Assembly: GCA_038496675.1 (NCBI GenBank)
Contig: CM076671.1
Span: 11,902,703-11,966,702 of the forward strand
Source: Rachycentron canadum
Taxonomy: Eukaryota; Chordata; Actinopteri; Carangiformes; Rachycentridae
Direction of reading: 5' to 3'
DNA length: 64,000 nt
Below are positions 1 through 12,000 of this stretch, piece by piece (the stretch's first letter is position 1; every line of letters starts with the position of its first letter). The notes below the pieces were generated by a model that was not told where the DNA came from, made no database searches, and worked only from the letters and a program-made list of their open reading frames with translations. A program made the position numbers and the translations under genes.

Positions 1-60
1 CTTGTACCTGTGTTACCTGTGTCTTGTACCTGTGTTACCTGTGTACTTGTACCTGTGTCT
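1..60. repeat. Short tandem repeat of about 24 bp in an xdh intron
   Basis: Repeated units of CTTGTACCTGTGTTACCTGT run from the window edge to the donor side of exon 53-174, overlapping its splice donor and last bases. Confidence 0.7.
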
Positions 61-2554
61 TGGAGGCTGACTGTGTGGACACAAACAGCTCCATCTCTCC
101 TTCTTCTCGAGGAACAGCCAGAGTGACGTTTGTCTCCAGGTAGAAATGTTCCTGACCTCCAATGTGCATCTCACCTGACAGTCAATAATCAATAATCAAT
201 AATCAGTGATAAATATCTGCTCTGGGATCAGTCTGCCAGACACCAGTCCTACCCTCCAGGATGTGGTCGGCCTGTTTAAACCCCGCCTCCAGGTCTCCTC
301 TCTGGAGGGTTCTGATTGGCTGATAGAAGGACTGGGCGGCGATGGCCTCCTGTCAATCAAACCAACGAGACACATCTGGTCAGTTTGTGTCTCAGCACTG
401 ACGCTGTGACGTTGTGACATCACAGAGACTCAGGTCTCACCTGGATGGTGACGACAGGCGGCAGCTCTTCGTACTGGATCCTGACGGCCTTGGCGGCTCT
501 CTGAGCGTGGAGCTGAGTGTCGGCCACCACGGCGCCGATGATGTGGCCCACACAAGTCACCTGCAGGGAGGAGGGACGCGTCAGCAACCTACACCTGCCA
601 GAGTCACATGACTCAACAAAACACAGAAACACACCTGGCAGTCAGCGAGGACGGTCTCGTCGTATTCAATGGGTCCGGTGGCGTTTGACCCGGGGATGTC
701 ATCAGCAAACACACAACAGACGACGCCAGGTAAACGTTCCGCCTCTGAGGTGTCTATAGAGCTACAACACACACCTGGGTTAGATGGACAGGTGTGTGTG
801 TGTTGGACAGGTGTGTGTGAGTCATAAAGGTGTGTGTTTGATCCTTACATGATGCGAGCGTGAGCTTTGCTGCTGGTGATGAGCGACAGGTAGAGCTCGT
901 TCTCGTACAGCGGCACGTCATCGCAGTAAACCGCCTCACCTGTTGCCTGCTTTATGGCCGACAGGTGCATGATGGGACGGCCCACCACGTCGTCCTGACC
1001 CTGCCCCTCTGGCACCGCCTGGAGGGGAAACATGACGTTACACCTGGACACCAGAACCAGTTTCCTGTCTTCAGTCAGACTGAGGCGGACTGAGCGTCCG
1101 TACCTGGTACACCTGAACGCTGGACGGCGTCTGTGGGTGGTAGATCTCTGTGGCGCTCAGACAGTTTGACTCCACCTCCTCCACGGCCACGCCCTGACAA
1201 GGAAATAACACCTATTCAGTGATTGCAGGTCAGATCCGGGGTCCAGAGACCAGATCCAGTATAAACCCTCTGACCTGCTGTCTGAGCTTCTGCAGCACCG
1301 TCAGGTAGAACTTGTAGAAGAGGCTGAGGGTCAGAGTTCGCCGGTAAGTCACCATGCCGCCCGGCACGGAGGGGTCAAGTGTCATCTCCTGAGCCAATGA
1401 GGAGCAAGCCTCCTGCAGTAGCTCCTCCTCCCAACACCTGGATGACATCAGAGTTAAACGCTCGCTCCCTTCATCCCTCTCACCCTCATCTGTGTGTGTC
1501 TTACCTTCCCACCAGGCTGTTTGCCGTCTTCTTCGCCAGCACGGTGGTTGCCGCCATGCCACCGTAGCTCAGCCTTAAGTCCTTGACGACATTGGTACCG
1601 GGAGTGAAGGTGACACTCATCGCCGCGGTGACGATGCTGATGTCATCCTCACGGCGAGGAGATTGTTTGAAGGCGGAAACAAACTGACTCTGAGGCGGGA
1701 AAAGACAAAAACATGGTCGTCAGAGTCTGAACAGCGACGGATACAGCTTAGTGACCGGGGTTTCTAGGTGAAGTAGTTGCTATGTAATTGCCAGTGGTTG
1801 CTAGGGGCAGACAATGGTTGCTAGGTTACTAGAAGTTGTTGTGAGGTAACAGACAGTAGTTACTAATCGTCTGATGGCAGTTGCTATATGAATGACAGAG
1901 TGACTCATTGCCAGGTAACAGAGGACGGTTGCCATGGTGACGCGGCGTCTACCTTCTTGCTGAATGGGATCTCTATGGAGACCAAGATCTCCTGCGGCCG
2001 CACAGCTGTTTTCCTGTAACCTGTGAAGAAACCGTCGTCCATCTGAACCTGTCGACTGCCACCTGATACAGACAGAGGTCAAAGGTCAGAGCCAGGGTTC
2101 AATGACATAGTTAACATCACACATACAAATATAATGAGGGCGCCAAGTGCCGGTAAATATGAGAAGAAAAGAGGTGTTTGTAACGAATATTGAGCCGAGG
2201 AGGCGACAGTGAACACAACACGACCATGTGATGTTTACTGTAACGCTGACTCGGCAGTGAGGACTGAAGGTCACCTGAACGCCTCCTGACAAATATGGAG
2301 TTAACGACACATAACGAGACTTTTCTCTCACACACTGGACAGTGTCAGAAAAATGATGGAACCTTTCAAAATAAACTTCGCACTGTAGGGATCATATAAA
2401 CTGGAAAATATTTCAAAATAAAATATAAAATATAGATATTGAGGAAGATTGTGTTTGGAGCAATTTATCAGTGAACTTTGACCTCAGTAAAAAAATAGTG
2501 ATGAAACAGGTTCCTGGAATATCACACAGAGAAAAACAGCCTGTGTGTGTGTGC

Positions 2555-2593
<39 letters not shown>

Positions 2594-2693
2594 CGTGCGT
2601 GAGTGTGTGTGTGTGTGTGCGTGTGTGAGTGTGTGTGTGTGTGCGTGCGTGCGTGTGTGAGTGTGTGTGTGTGCGTGCGTGCGTGTGAGTGTG

Positions 2694-2725
<32 letters not shown>

Positions 2726-5700
2726 CGTGCGTGCGTGTGTGTGAGTGTGTGTGTGTGTGTGCGTGTGTGAGTGAGTGTGTGTGTGTGTGTGCGTGTGTGT
2801 GTGCGTGTGTGAGTGTGTGTGAGTGTGTGTGTGTGTGTGCGTGTGTGTGAGTGTGTGTGTGTGTGTGCGTGTGTGAGTGTGTGTGAGTGTGTGTGTGCGT
2901 GCGTGCGTGTGTGAGTGTATGTGTGTGTGTGTGTGTGTGCGTGTGTGCGTGTGTGAGTGTATGTGTGTGTTACCCTTGTCCATCAGAGTGAGTTTGCAGC
3001 CTGCTGCCATGAACACAGGGTTGAGGTCTGATATGGGACTGGCTGTCATGATGTTTCCACCAACAGCCTGAAAACACAACAACACAATCATCACATGGAA
3101 AACAACACAACCTGATCATTACATCGTGTTTTTGTTTGTTGTCAGTCACTTAAAATATGTAATAAGGAAGATGAAGGAAGGACAGATAGTAACCATGGTA
3201 ACCACAGCAACATCACCATCATCAGCTCATTTTATTGTGACTGTATAACAACAACTGCAGTCACAGGAAACTCCCTCAAAACCACTCAATATGACACAGG
3301 GATTCAAACCTGTGACCTGACAGTGCCTTGCTCAACAGAAGGGATCCATACTCACCGCCACATTGCGTATTTGTTGCCCAGCAAACCAGCGCAGCTGTTC
3401 CAGGATGGCGAGGAAGACTTCGGTCTGATGAGGAGGAAGAGTCTCCACCGCCTGCCTCAGCACTGCCCCCATGTGGCTCAGAGTGCAGGCTGCACCAAAC
3501 ACGATCCCTGCATCCACACAGTTTTTATTCCTCATGATGTTCAGTGTGTGTGTCCACAGTTAAATATCCTGACAAATGTAAATATAGGTATAGATAAAGG
3601 AATCGTCATGAAATCATGACTTTGAGGATCATTTGGTGATTTATCCACTGAGGTCAGAGCTCGTTAGAAAGAGCTGAAACCACCAGGGAGCAATAAATCT
3701 CTAAAGACGAGATGTTTGGAAGCCTTTACACTTCAGGGGGTTTCATTGGGTTAATCAGTGTTTGTGTTGTGAATCTCTGTTTGTTAGCAGCAGCAGCATC
3801 AGAGGTCGTTTTAGTTCCTCACCGTCCTCAGTGTGAGTCACTGCGTTCAGTTCAGGGATGAAGGCCGGAGCCAGGATGACCGGATACACCATGTTCTTAA
3901 ACTTCACTTCAATACCTGAGCACACACAGGCACAGGGTGAATGAATGAGCCTGAATGAACCTGAATGAATGAGTGAACACATGAGACTCAGACTGACCCA
4001 CTTCAGTGTTTCCCACCACCACTCGGGCGTCTGGATGTTCCCACTTCAGGTGCAGAAACTCCTCCAGACTGTTGGGCTGCAGCCATGTTGCCCGGTTACC
4101 ACGGAAACACAGTGAAGGTGACATCTGACTTTTGGTGAGAGACTAGGTGGGAGGAAGGAAGGAAAGAAGGAAGGAGACATCATCAAGAAACAAATCACTT
4201 TCTGCTGGTTTATTTAAATGTAGATCATTTTCAAAATAAGAGCATTGACTGTGTTTCAGTGTGTTGTGGTTGTTATTTACCATCAGCTCTGGAGGAAAAA
4301 TCACTTCCTGTGTGGGGTCAAAAGGAGCGAAGTCTGCGGCGTTGAACAGAGACGAAGCTTCCTGCACAAACACAGTTGATCAGAAACAGTTCAAAAGCTG
4401 CTTTAAACAGTTTAAATTCCAAGTGACTGGAAACAGACAGACATACATCCAGGACTTCCTCTGACGTCGTCTCTACTCTGTTCCCTTTGATCATACAGCA
4501 GCCATTTTCCCGACCTTTGCCGCCACAGCAACCCCCGTCCTGGAGACCAAAACACAATGTGAGTGTGTGTTGCATGTAGATATACACACAGTTCACAGTA
4601 TGTGTGTGTGTCTCACCACAGTCAAGGTCTTGTATCCCTCCAGGATGGGTCTGTATCCAGTGCAGCGACACAGATTTCCTAAAGAAAATGAACCGTGTTA
4701 ATAATATCAATGTGTTTTCTGAATACAGTATATTTGTTCTGTAGAGCAGCTGTAACACATCTGGACATGTTAAACTTCTGTTTCTCTGATAAACAAATAT
4801 CAACTGATAAATAAATACACTTCACACTCTGTATTGTATTTAAATCCCATAATTCCACTTGAATTCTCTAAAGTGAAATGATCATTGATCTCCAGACTAA
4901 ACTGGTCAGGTACCTTGGAAGGCCTCCTCCATGTCGGCCATTTTGGGCGTGGGGTTGTTCCTCAGGAGAGCATACATGGACATGACGATCCCCGGAGTGC
5001 AGAACCCGCACTGAGAGCCGTGAGCCTTCGCTATTCGCTCCTGAACAGGAAGACAAAGGTTTAAAATGATGATGTGAATCATGTTTAGCTCACAGGACCT
5101 TCAAGCTGCACAGTCACATTCAACAGGTCGTGTCTCACCTGTACAGGATGGAGCTTACGGGCCACGCTGCCAATGCCCTCTACGGTCGTCACGGCAACCA
5201 GGTGTAGGGAGCACAGGGGGGCGAGACAGGCATTGACGGCGTAATGACTGGATGGAGTTAAAGAGCGTTTAGCGCCTCACATTTGGTTTATTCATCAGCC
5301 GTGAAATCAGTTTGTCATCGTTAAAGACTTCAGATGTCAGATGAGAGCACATGACTCCAGCTGACGGTACGGTTCTTCATTAACACACACACGGACAAAT
5401 ATATGTGAAGGATACAGCAGCTGCTGAGTGTGTGTCTGGTATCTGGACAACATGACGGTGCAGGCTCCACATCCACCTTCAGCACAGCCCAGCTTGGTTC
5501 CTGTTAAACCCACTGACCACACACACACACACATTAAATCATTGACACAGTGTGATGATCCTCTAGACTGTGAAAAAGTGAATCTGCTTCTTTTTCAGTC
5601 AACCATTAAACCATAAAACAACACAAGCTCTTCCTACCTCCCTCCCTCCCTTCCTCCCTTCCTCCCTCCCTTCAACAGGTGACAGGTGTCATCCTGTGTG

Positions 5701-7530
5701 TTCATAGACATGAACCCTTGAGGAGATCTTGAATCCAGAGACCTGGTACCTTCTCTGATCTGGTCTAGCACCAGGTCCCAAAAAGGTTTCCTGGGTCCTT
5801 GATGGTGGATGTAAGGGGCTATGATAAGGCTCCACGTGTCCTTCAGGACACTAGAGTCTTCCAGGGGAACGCAGAGATTCCTCTGGAGTCTCCATGGGTC
5901 ACTTAAGTGTCCTTCAGCTGATTAAGGGAGTACAGAAGGATCCTGGGGCCTCTGAGGGGCCCAGTGAGTCTGTGAGCTCCTTGACAATGACCCTTGGGTC
6001 TTTGAGGTGGTTCCAGGGTTCCTTGAGCCGGCCTGGAGCATCAGCCCTGTTCCTGTGGTTACCTTTGATTGGGGGGTTAAACTGTCCAGTGTTTGACTTG
6101 GCCAATCAGAGAGCAGGATTCTCTGCTTCCAGGTGAATGAAGGTGGAAGTAAACTCTGTTTTTAAGCCCTCAGTCCTGGAAAAGGACAAAAACCAGGAGG
6201 CAAATCTGGATCTTCACAGCAAAACAATCCCAACTTTTTCTGAAGGTTTGTCTGGACTCTGACCTGCTGCCTGTTATCTCACACGGTCACTGACCTCAGT
6301 CACTCATTATGTTGCCTTTTTATGAGAACAAAGTTAATAATAAGACACCAATTTAATGCTCTGAACCAGAACTTGAGTCTTTCTTGCAGAAGATTTGTGT
6401 CCAAAGCTGCGACTTTTACTGCTTAAAAGAATTCATTCTTTCTTCCTAAATTTGAAAAAGATTTTTTTCTGAATTGATTGTGTCAGAAATCTGACGAACT
6501 CTTTTTGTCAGAGGAAAAGCATTGACACAAATGAATGACTGGATAATAATGGTTAAAAACTGTGAAATAACAAAAACGGAAAGCTTTGTGCTGTAGAAGT
6601 AAAGTTGTGAAACAAGAAACCTGACGACCGTTGCAACCAAAACACTTCACCACCAACATATGTCAAGAGCTGCTCCATTTATTTATGTGCAATATGTACA
6701 GTCAATGTATATGAACGTGTGTGACCATACGTTTCCTCCTGAGATACGTCAGCAGCGTCATCTCTGGATCCGCGTTCTTCTCAGCAACCTGAAAGACAAA
6801 CAACCAGAAACAGGAAATCAACGGAAAATGACACTAATGACTCAACTGAAGACCTCGTTTCTCTTCCATAAAAGATGACCCCGACACAAACAGATCACAT
6901 TTTAACACCTGGTACTTTCTTCAGTCTGTTATTTTTTTTTGTTGTTGACATGATGTTTTAGTCTCTGGTCCTGATATTTAATCATTTACTGATTTCAGAT
7001 TTCTGATCTCAGGTTTGTTCAAATTTAACAAGGTGAAGTTTTTGTTAAATCAAACTTGGGTTTGTTTAAATATCACTTTTCACACCTGGTTTTAATATGT
7101 CAAGTAAAACTTTTTACTCTTTCTGATATTATTGATTTTTGTTTTTGTTATTATAATCATTGTTCTGCAGACTGTACAACATTATTATTGGACACGTGAA
7201 GTTCACATTATAGTCAGTAATCAGGAATATTATGGTTTGATTAGATTAATGTGTCGCTGTGAGTCAGTATCAGGATTTTTACTAATTGTGTTATTGCTAC
7301 TAAATAATCCTAAATTATGATAGAAGCTAAAGCTAAAAACAAAATGCCTGGACACCACAGGAATAACACTGGTATAATCACAGCGTAATATAGAACTCTA
7401 TTTAAAATTTAGCTATTTTAATTTTAATATGAGTCACTTTTACCTTCTTGCCGTTAACGAAAAAGACGAGTTCGTCAGACCCGGACCAGGACCCGGTCTC
7501 GGTATCGGCCATGGTCCCGTTCATCTCCAT
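53..7530 (-). CDS. xdh: Xanthine dehydrogenase/oxidase, 5' part (21 coding exons; 3' end outside window)
   Basis: Molybdo-flavoenzyme that oxidises hypoxanthine to xanthine to urate in the cytosol. Coding exons (minus strand, 5' to 3'): 7444-7530, 6731-6788, 5416-5512, 5139-5247, 4914-5040, 4617-4678, 4447-4539, 4281-4361, 3998-4142, 3823-3915, 3356-3507, 2974-3067, 1953-2062, 1505-1689, 1275-1437, 1104-1193, 849-1018, 635-761, 441-560, 253-349, 53-174. All junctions are GT-AG and in phase; together they give 794 codons. Visible domains: N-terminal 2Fe-2S cluster (KLGCAEGGCGACTV, Cys58/63/66, Cys88 in VNACLAP), second cluster (QCGFCTPG, Cys128/131, then CRCTGYR), FAD domain (GGNIMTASPISDLNP, FFTGYRKT) and the start of the molybdopterin domain (GEAVYCDD, GGQEHFYLET). 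The motif PRREDDIS favours Xdh over aldehyde oxidase. The catalytic Glu/Arg region lies beyond the left edge. Start: ATG at 7530, or 7512 in a stronger context (ACCATGG). Confidence 0.97.
2063..2544. other. xdh intron 12 sequence without features
   Basis: AT-rich intron sequence between exon 1953-2062 and the microsatellite. I see no exon, RNA gene or recognisable repeat. Confidence 0.6.
2545..2970. repeat. Long (GT/GC)n microsatellite in xdh intron 12
   Basis: About 425 bp of alternating GT with regular GC and GA interruptions (GTGTGCGTGCGTG units). On the transcribed strand it reads CA-rich. It starts 3 bases from the donor dinucleotide of the exon ending at 2974. Alternating purine-pyrimidine sequence of this length can adopt Z-DNA, and CA-rich RNA is a known hnRNP L target. 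Confidence 0.95.
5513..6730. other. xdh intron 2, includes a CCTT/CCTCC tract
   Basis: About 1.2 kb intron. A pyrimidine tract of CCTCC/CTTCC units lies at about 5636-5673. The stretch 5700-6100 is unusually rich in CCTTGAGG/GGTCCTTG-type words, suggesting an old degenerate tandem array. No coding potential supported by homology. Confidence 0.6.
6789..7443. other. xdh intron 1
   Basis: AT-rich intron of about 650 bp between the first two coding exons. No exon or named repeat seen. Confidence 0.6.
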
Positions 7531-7720
7531 TGTGCTGCCGATCGTCTGCGTCCTCTGTCTGAATGATCCGGACCGCAGCAGCTCCGGGGTTGAATCCCCC
7601 AGGGAGGTGTGTCCGACAGTGATCTGGAGTCTGGACCGGCCCCTCCTCCCCCGACACACCGCGACCCGACACCCCCACTGAGGCCGGATCAGATGGAGCG
7701 TCCAGGTGTCTCGAAATCAC
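7444..7720 (-). promoter_or_regulatory. xdh first exon, 5' UTR and CpG-rich proximal promoter
   Basis: The first coding exon (7444-7530) and the sequence just upstream are markedly richer in C, G and CpG than the AT-rich intron 1 (6789-7443). This is what one expects of a vertebrate promoter-proximal CpG cluster. No TATA box is obvious. The exact transcription start cannot be read from sequence. Confidence 0.45.
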
Positions 7721-7947
7721 CCAGTTTCCTCTACACGACAGTAATCAATCGCCAGCCAAGTCGTGATTGTCTTAATTTCTGCGGATCGATTAATGAAGTT
7801 TGGAACCGAAGCTGTTTTCATTTATCTGAGTGATAAGATGCAGGAGGCCTGATTGGATTAAACCTGTGAATGACCTGACGTGACCTTTGACGGCAGATAA
7901 AGTCATTATGTAACAGCATCAGACAATAAATGTCTTAAGCACCTCGA

Positions 7948-7957
7948 GTCACGTGAC
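7948..7957. promoter_or_regulatory. Palindromic E-box / CLEAR-type site upstream of xdh
   Basis: A perfect 10-bp palindrome, GTCACGTGAC, lies about 420 bp upstream of the xdh start codon. It matches the consensus bound by USF and MiT/TFE (TFEB, TFE3) bHLH factors. It is a sequence match only and could be chance. Confidence 0.35.
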
Positions 7958-8566
7958 CTGCCGTTTCATTCATTTCAATTTTATTTTAAATCATTTAAAA
8001 CAGTACAGGTGAGCTGTCCCATGACGTGACCCCATGTGACAGGAAGTGAGGAGGCTTCCTGGACAAGCTGTCAAACAATCAACTGTATCAAAATAAAACG
8101 ACTGTAATTTGTCTTGTTTTTACAAAACAATAAAGTAATGAATTATAATAAAATAAGAAACACATTTGTGATGAAATAAACTAATTAATAGTTATTAAAT
8201 AATAACAGGAAGTTTATTTTTCATGTGTTCAGATCATTTACATCTGACTGATGTTACAATAAGGTGACTGAGACACAAGCGGTTTTATCTGACACATACT
8301 TCATTAGCGTCGGTCGCTCACTCGTCATGTGATTCGTTCTCCAGCTGTGAAACGATTGGACTCAGTTGATCTGAACCACAGAGTCTGAGAACCAGACTTA
8401 ACTGGAATATTCTGCCTTTCTACTCCGTCCCACTAACTGAGAGGAAAATGATCCGCCTCACGTCCTGGATGATCAATACAATCATAGTCAATACACTAGA
8501 AATACAGGGAGCCTTTACAAAGTGTCTTTACAAAGACATCTTACACCAACTGGGTCACCAGCTCCA

Positions 8567-8596
8567 GACCTTTAGGGTCCTCAGACCCTAAAGGTC
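8567..8596. repeat. Perfect 13-bp inverted repeat (hairpin) with 4-nt loop
   Basis: GACCTTTAGGGTC, loop CTCA, then its exact reverse complement. It sits about 440 bp downstream of the adcy8-like stop codon on that gene's strand, so it may lie in its 3' UTR and fold in the RNA. Confidence 0.8.
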
Positions 8597-9032
8597 CAGA
8601 CTCTAAATGGTCTGGACTGTGCCTGCACTGGTTCTGGACTGGTTCTGGACTAGACTGGTTCTGGTTGAAGTCACTGGTCTCTTTTTGTGGGACAGTTTGA
8701 CTCCAAGTAAACAAACAACTCATGGCAATATTTTACTTCCTGTTAACATCCCCCAAAGCATTAGGGGAAATATAGTGCACTGACCCCCCCACACAAAGAA
8801 GAACAATGTTAACCTGTTGATTATTAATTTATATTTTTGACTTTATATTATTTTAAATTCATCTGTAAAGGATCGATGTTAAAAACAGGAAGTCTTATCT
8901 TTACTGCCCTCATTCTGAAAAGGTTTCCATCCCGTCTTCTTCTTTCACGTCAAACAGAGATGCCACAGTCCCATCCGTGACCTTTGACCTCCCAGTGTGT
9001 TCACACCTGCCTGTAAAGACGACCTCCTCCTC

Positions 9033-12000
9033 CTACGACGCCTCCACCAGGTGAAACCCTCCGTTCGCCTCCCTCAGCTTCTCCCTCTTCCTGGCCTGAA
9101 CCAGATTGTAGACCACAGCCCCCAGTGTGTTCCTGTTCTGGCTGAAGCCCCGCCCACCGCCACGCTCCATGAAACTGGATCGCTCTTCCTGACTGCTCAC
9201 AAAAAACGTGCGCACCTGGACGACGGCAGAGAAGGTGTCAGAAACAAGCCTCACGCTGAACCTTGTTACTCTGAGTCTCACCTTTCCGTGACGTTCACTG
9301 ACACCTTTGATGTAAATGCTCCCTCTGAGCTGCCGTAGGAAGCCTCGCTCGACCAGGATGCAGCTGGTGGACTCTGGGACCTGGATTGTGGGAGGGGGGT
9401 CCAAGTATGTCACATAGATGATACAAACACTTCCCCCCTCCCACAGACAGGTGAGCTCACCTGGATCCTCCCACTGACCCCCGTGCTCTCCATCCTGCTC
9501 GCCATGTTCACCGTCGTCCCCCAGATGTCGTACTGAGGTTTGGTGGCGCCGATCACGCCTGCGATCACCGGGCCGTGAGCCACACCTGGAGATGATGTCA
9601 ACAAAGACGCTTTCAATTAATATTATCTTAATTTTAATGAAATAAAAACTCCACACAAAGGTTTGTGCATGAACTGTGATGTGAAGGAAACTTAATCCGA
9701 TATTTAATTAACATCAAATGATGTTTAATCCCTAAATAATGAAATAAATCCTTCAATATGTTCATATTGTATGTGACACCATATTTAAATACCTTAATAT
9801 AAAACAAACTAATACTACAACTTTACAAATACAATTATTTTATTTATTATTTTACAAACCTGATGAACTTTAGCTTCAGGTTTTATCTTTATGTGACGTT
9901 TGTAAAATCTGAAATGACCTGAATAATTAATCAGCGTCGTACGAACCGACTCGGAGCTGGAAGCTGTTTCCTGTGTGAGTGTTGATGTGTTTCAGAGTTT
10001 CCTGCATAGCCAGAGCGAAGAGGACCAGCTCAGCCAGGTGGCTCCAGTTGTCCTCACACTCCTGAACACAACAACAACAACAACAACAAGCACACAATCA
10101 GACTTCTTCTTCTCCTCCGACTCAGATTTGGAATCAAAGACTCAAAGCGCTGACCCTTCTGTCCGGAGACAAACCAGACGCTGCCATGTAGGAACTGCCG
10201 ATGGTTTTAATCTTCTCCACCTCCTGGAAGAAACACTCATCGAGCAGCTACACACACACAGACACACACAGAGGGACGAGTGTTCACAGAGAACGAGTCG
10301 ATTAAAAACTTCTAAAATGATTGTTAAATGATTCAATATATTCCGTGGGTCAGTGTGTGTGTGAGACCTCGTCGAAGTCAGTGATGATGTGGTTGAGGAG
10401 GCGGAGACACTCGACGTGCTGATGAATCACTTCCTTCTGCTCGTAGAACTTGGAGAAGCCTGGCAGTGACGCGAAGAGGACGCCGACTCGCTCGTACGAC
10501 TGTGAGTACAACTCCTGAACACATCAGGAGCGTGTACAGATCACTGAGTCAGCGCAGACACACAAAACCACCGCAAAGAGACACAAAACTACCACAAAAA
10601 CAACAATAACTATGTTCCAGGACCTTTCTTAAAGGAACCAAACCCAGGGTCTTTGAAGACTTTAAAGTCCGGCCAACCCTGAATGCAGCACACGCTGACA
10701 CACCTGTGGACAGGTGAGCGTACCTCATCGTTGCGGTCTCTCTCCAGGAAGTGCTGAGCGACGTGTGCGGGCAGGATGTTGAGCAGCAGACACTCGTTGT
10801 GTTCCCTCAGCTCCTTCATGTCCTCCACCTCCTTCCTCGCCTGGAGACGCCACAGGAAGTCCAGCCGGGCTGTCGCCTCCAGCTACCATCGAAGAAGAGA
10901 CACAAGGGAGGTGACTGATTTATTCTCTTTTCACCACTTAGAACCCAGTAGAACCCAGAGGAACCAACAGAACTCACGTGTCTGCTGTTGTAGAGAACGG
11001 CTCCAACAAACATCACCATGAGAACCACACAGACTCCTTTCCTGCACAGCTGATGAGTCCTGACAGACACAGAGTGATTGTGTTGTAAACATCGACAAAC
11101 AGCTAGCTTAGCATCAGACAGGTCAAAGGTCACAGGTCGGCGTTACTGAGGTCACCTGTGTGTCTCGATGAGGTAGCTGTAGAGGGCGGCGGCCAACAGG
11201 AGCACGGCGAGCTTCAACACGCAGCTCAACCGGAGGAACACTGCACAGGTAACCATGGCAACCACGGCGCTCAGCACCATGTACTGTACACAGGGAGGTG
11301 AATTACACCAGGATTATGTCACCATGACGTCAGTGATGTCATAACGATTCACAGGGAGCTCACCTCTGGATGTTTACAGATGTTGATGTCAGGCCAGGTG
11401 GAGGTGGGCGGAGTCAGTGGGGAGTCACTGCTGTTAATGTGAGCATCTGAGGAGTCACACCACAGCTGGAGGGAGGGAGGAAGGAAGGAAGGAAGGAAGG
11501 AAGGAAGGAAGGAAGGAAGTAAAAACTCTTTGTCTTTGAAAAGTGAGTCACATGATCTGAACAAACACCTTTGGTAGGAGGTTGTGTTGATATGATGATC
11601 TTTACTCTTATTACGTTCAGATTTAGTTCATCAAGCTGTTGGGCAACTTTTGCCTGGAGGAAGCAACAGCTGCTCCAAAAGAGCAATGGGCAACTCTGAC
11701 AAGCAACTTTGAGAGTGGGTTTCCTGAAGGTGTTGATCTAATGGGCAAAATCTTAATTTTGCAACATCATCTGTTCCCAGGGACCAACAACTTTGTCAGA
11801 CTAGTGTCAGAGGGGAGATCGACACTCTCTTCGACCTGCAGAGGAGAAACTGACTTACAATGTCTGAGGAGGCGACTCCAAAGTTGACAGCGATGGCGGT
11901 GAGCGTGAGCAGCGTCCGGACGCTCTTGGTTTCATGAATCCAGCAGCAGAGTGACTGAAGAGGGGCGGGGCAACGCTTAAACTCCTCCCCCAGAGTGAGC

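Larger units (their letters stand above)
7721..9032. other. Intergenic region between xdh (5' end) and adcy8-like (3' end)
   Basis: No coding exon seen. It contains the E-box at 7948-7957, AT-rich sequence around 8090-8220, a perfect 13-bp hairpin at 8567-8596 and a short CTGGACTGGTTCTGG tandem repeat at about 8620-8670. Minus-strand AATAAA signals (TTTATT on the plus strand, for example at 8213-8218) could end the adcy8-like transcript, but which one is used cannot be told. Confidence 0.6.

Noticed and set aside
1780..1900. Repeated GGTTGCTAGG words in an xdh intron
   Set aside because: Irregular and short; no defined unit.
2522..3094. 190-codon minus-strand frame of His-Thr repeats
   Set aside because: It is the GT microsatellite read through; only its N-terminal part, which overlaps xdh exon 12 (2974-3067), is real coding sequence.
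53..7530. Aldehyde oxidase instead of xanthine dehydrogenase
   Set aside because: PRREDDIS, ISDLNPVFMAAG and overall similarity match Xdh; Aox has different residues at these positions.
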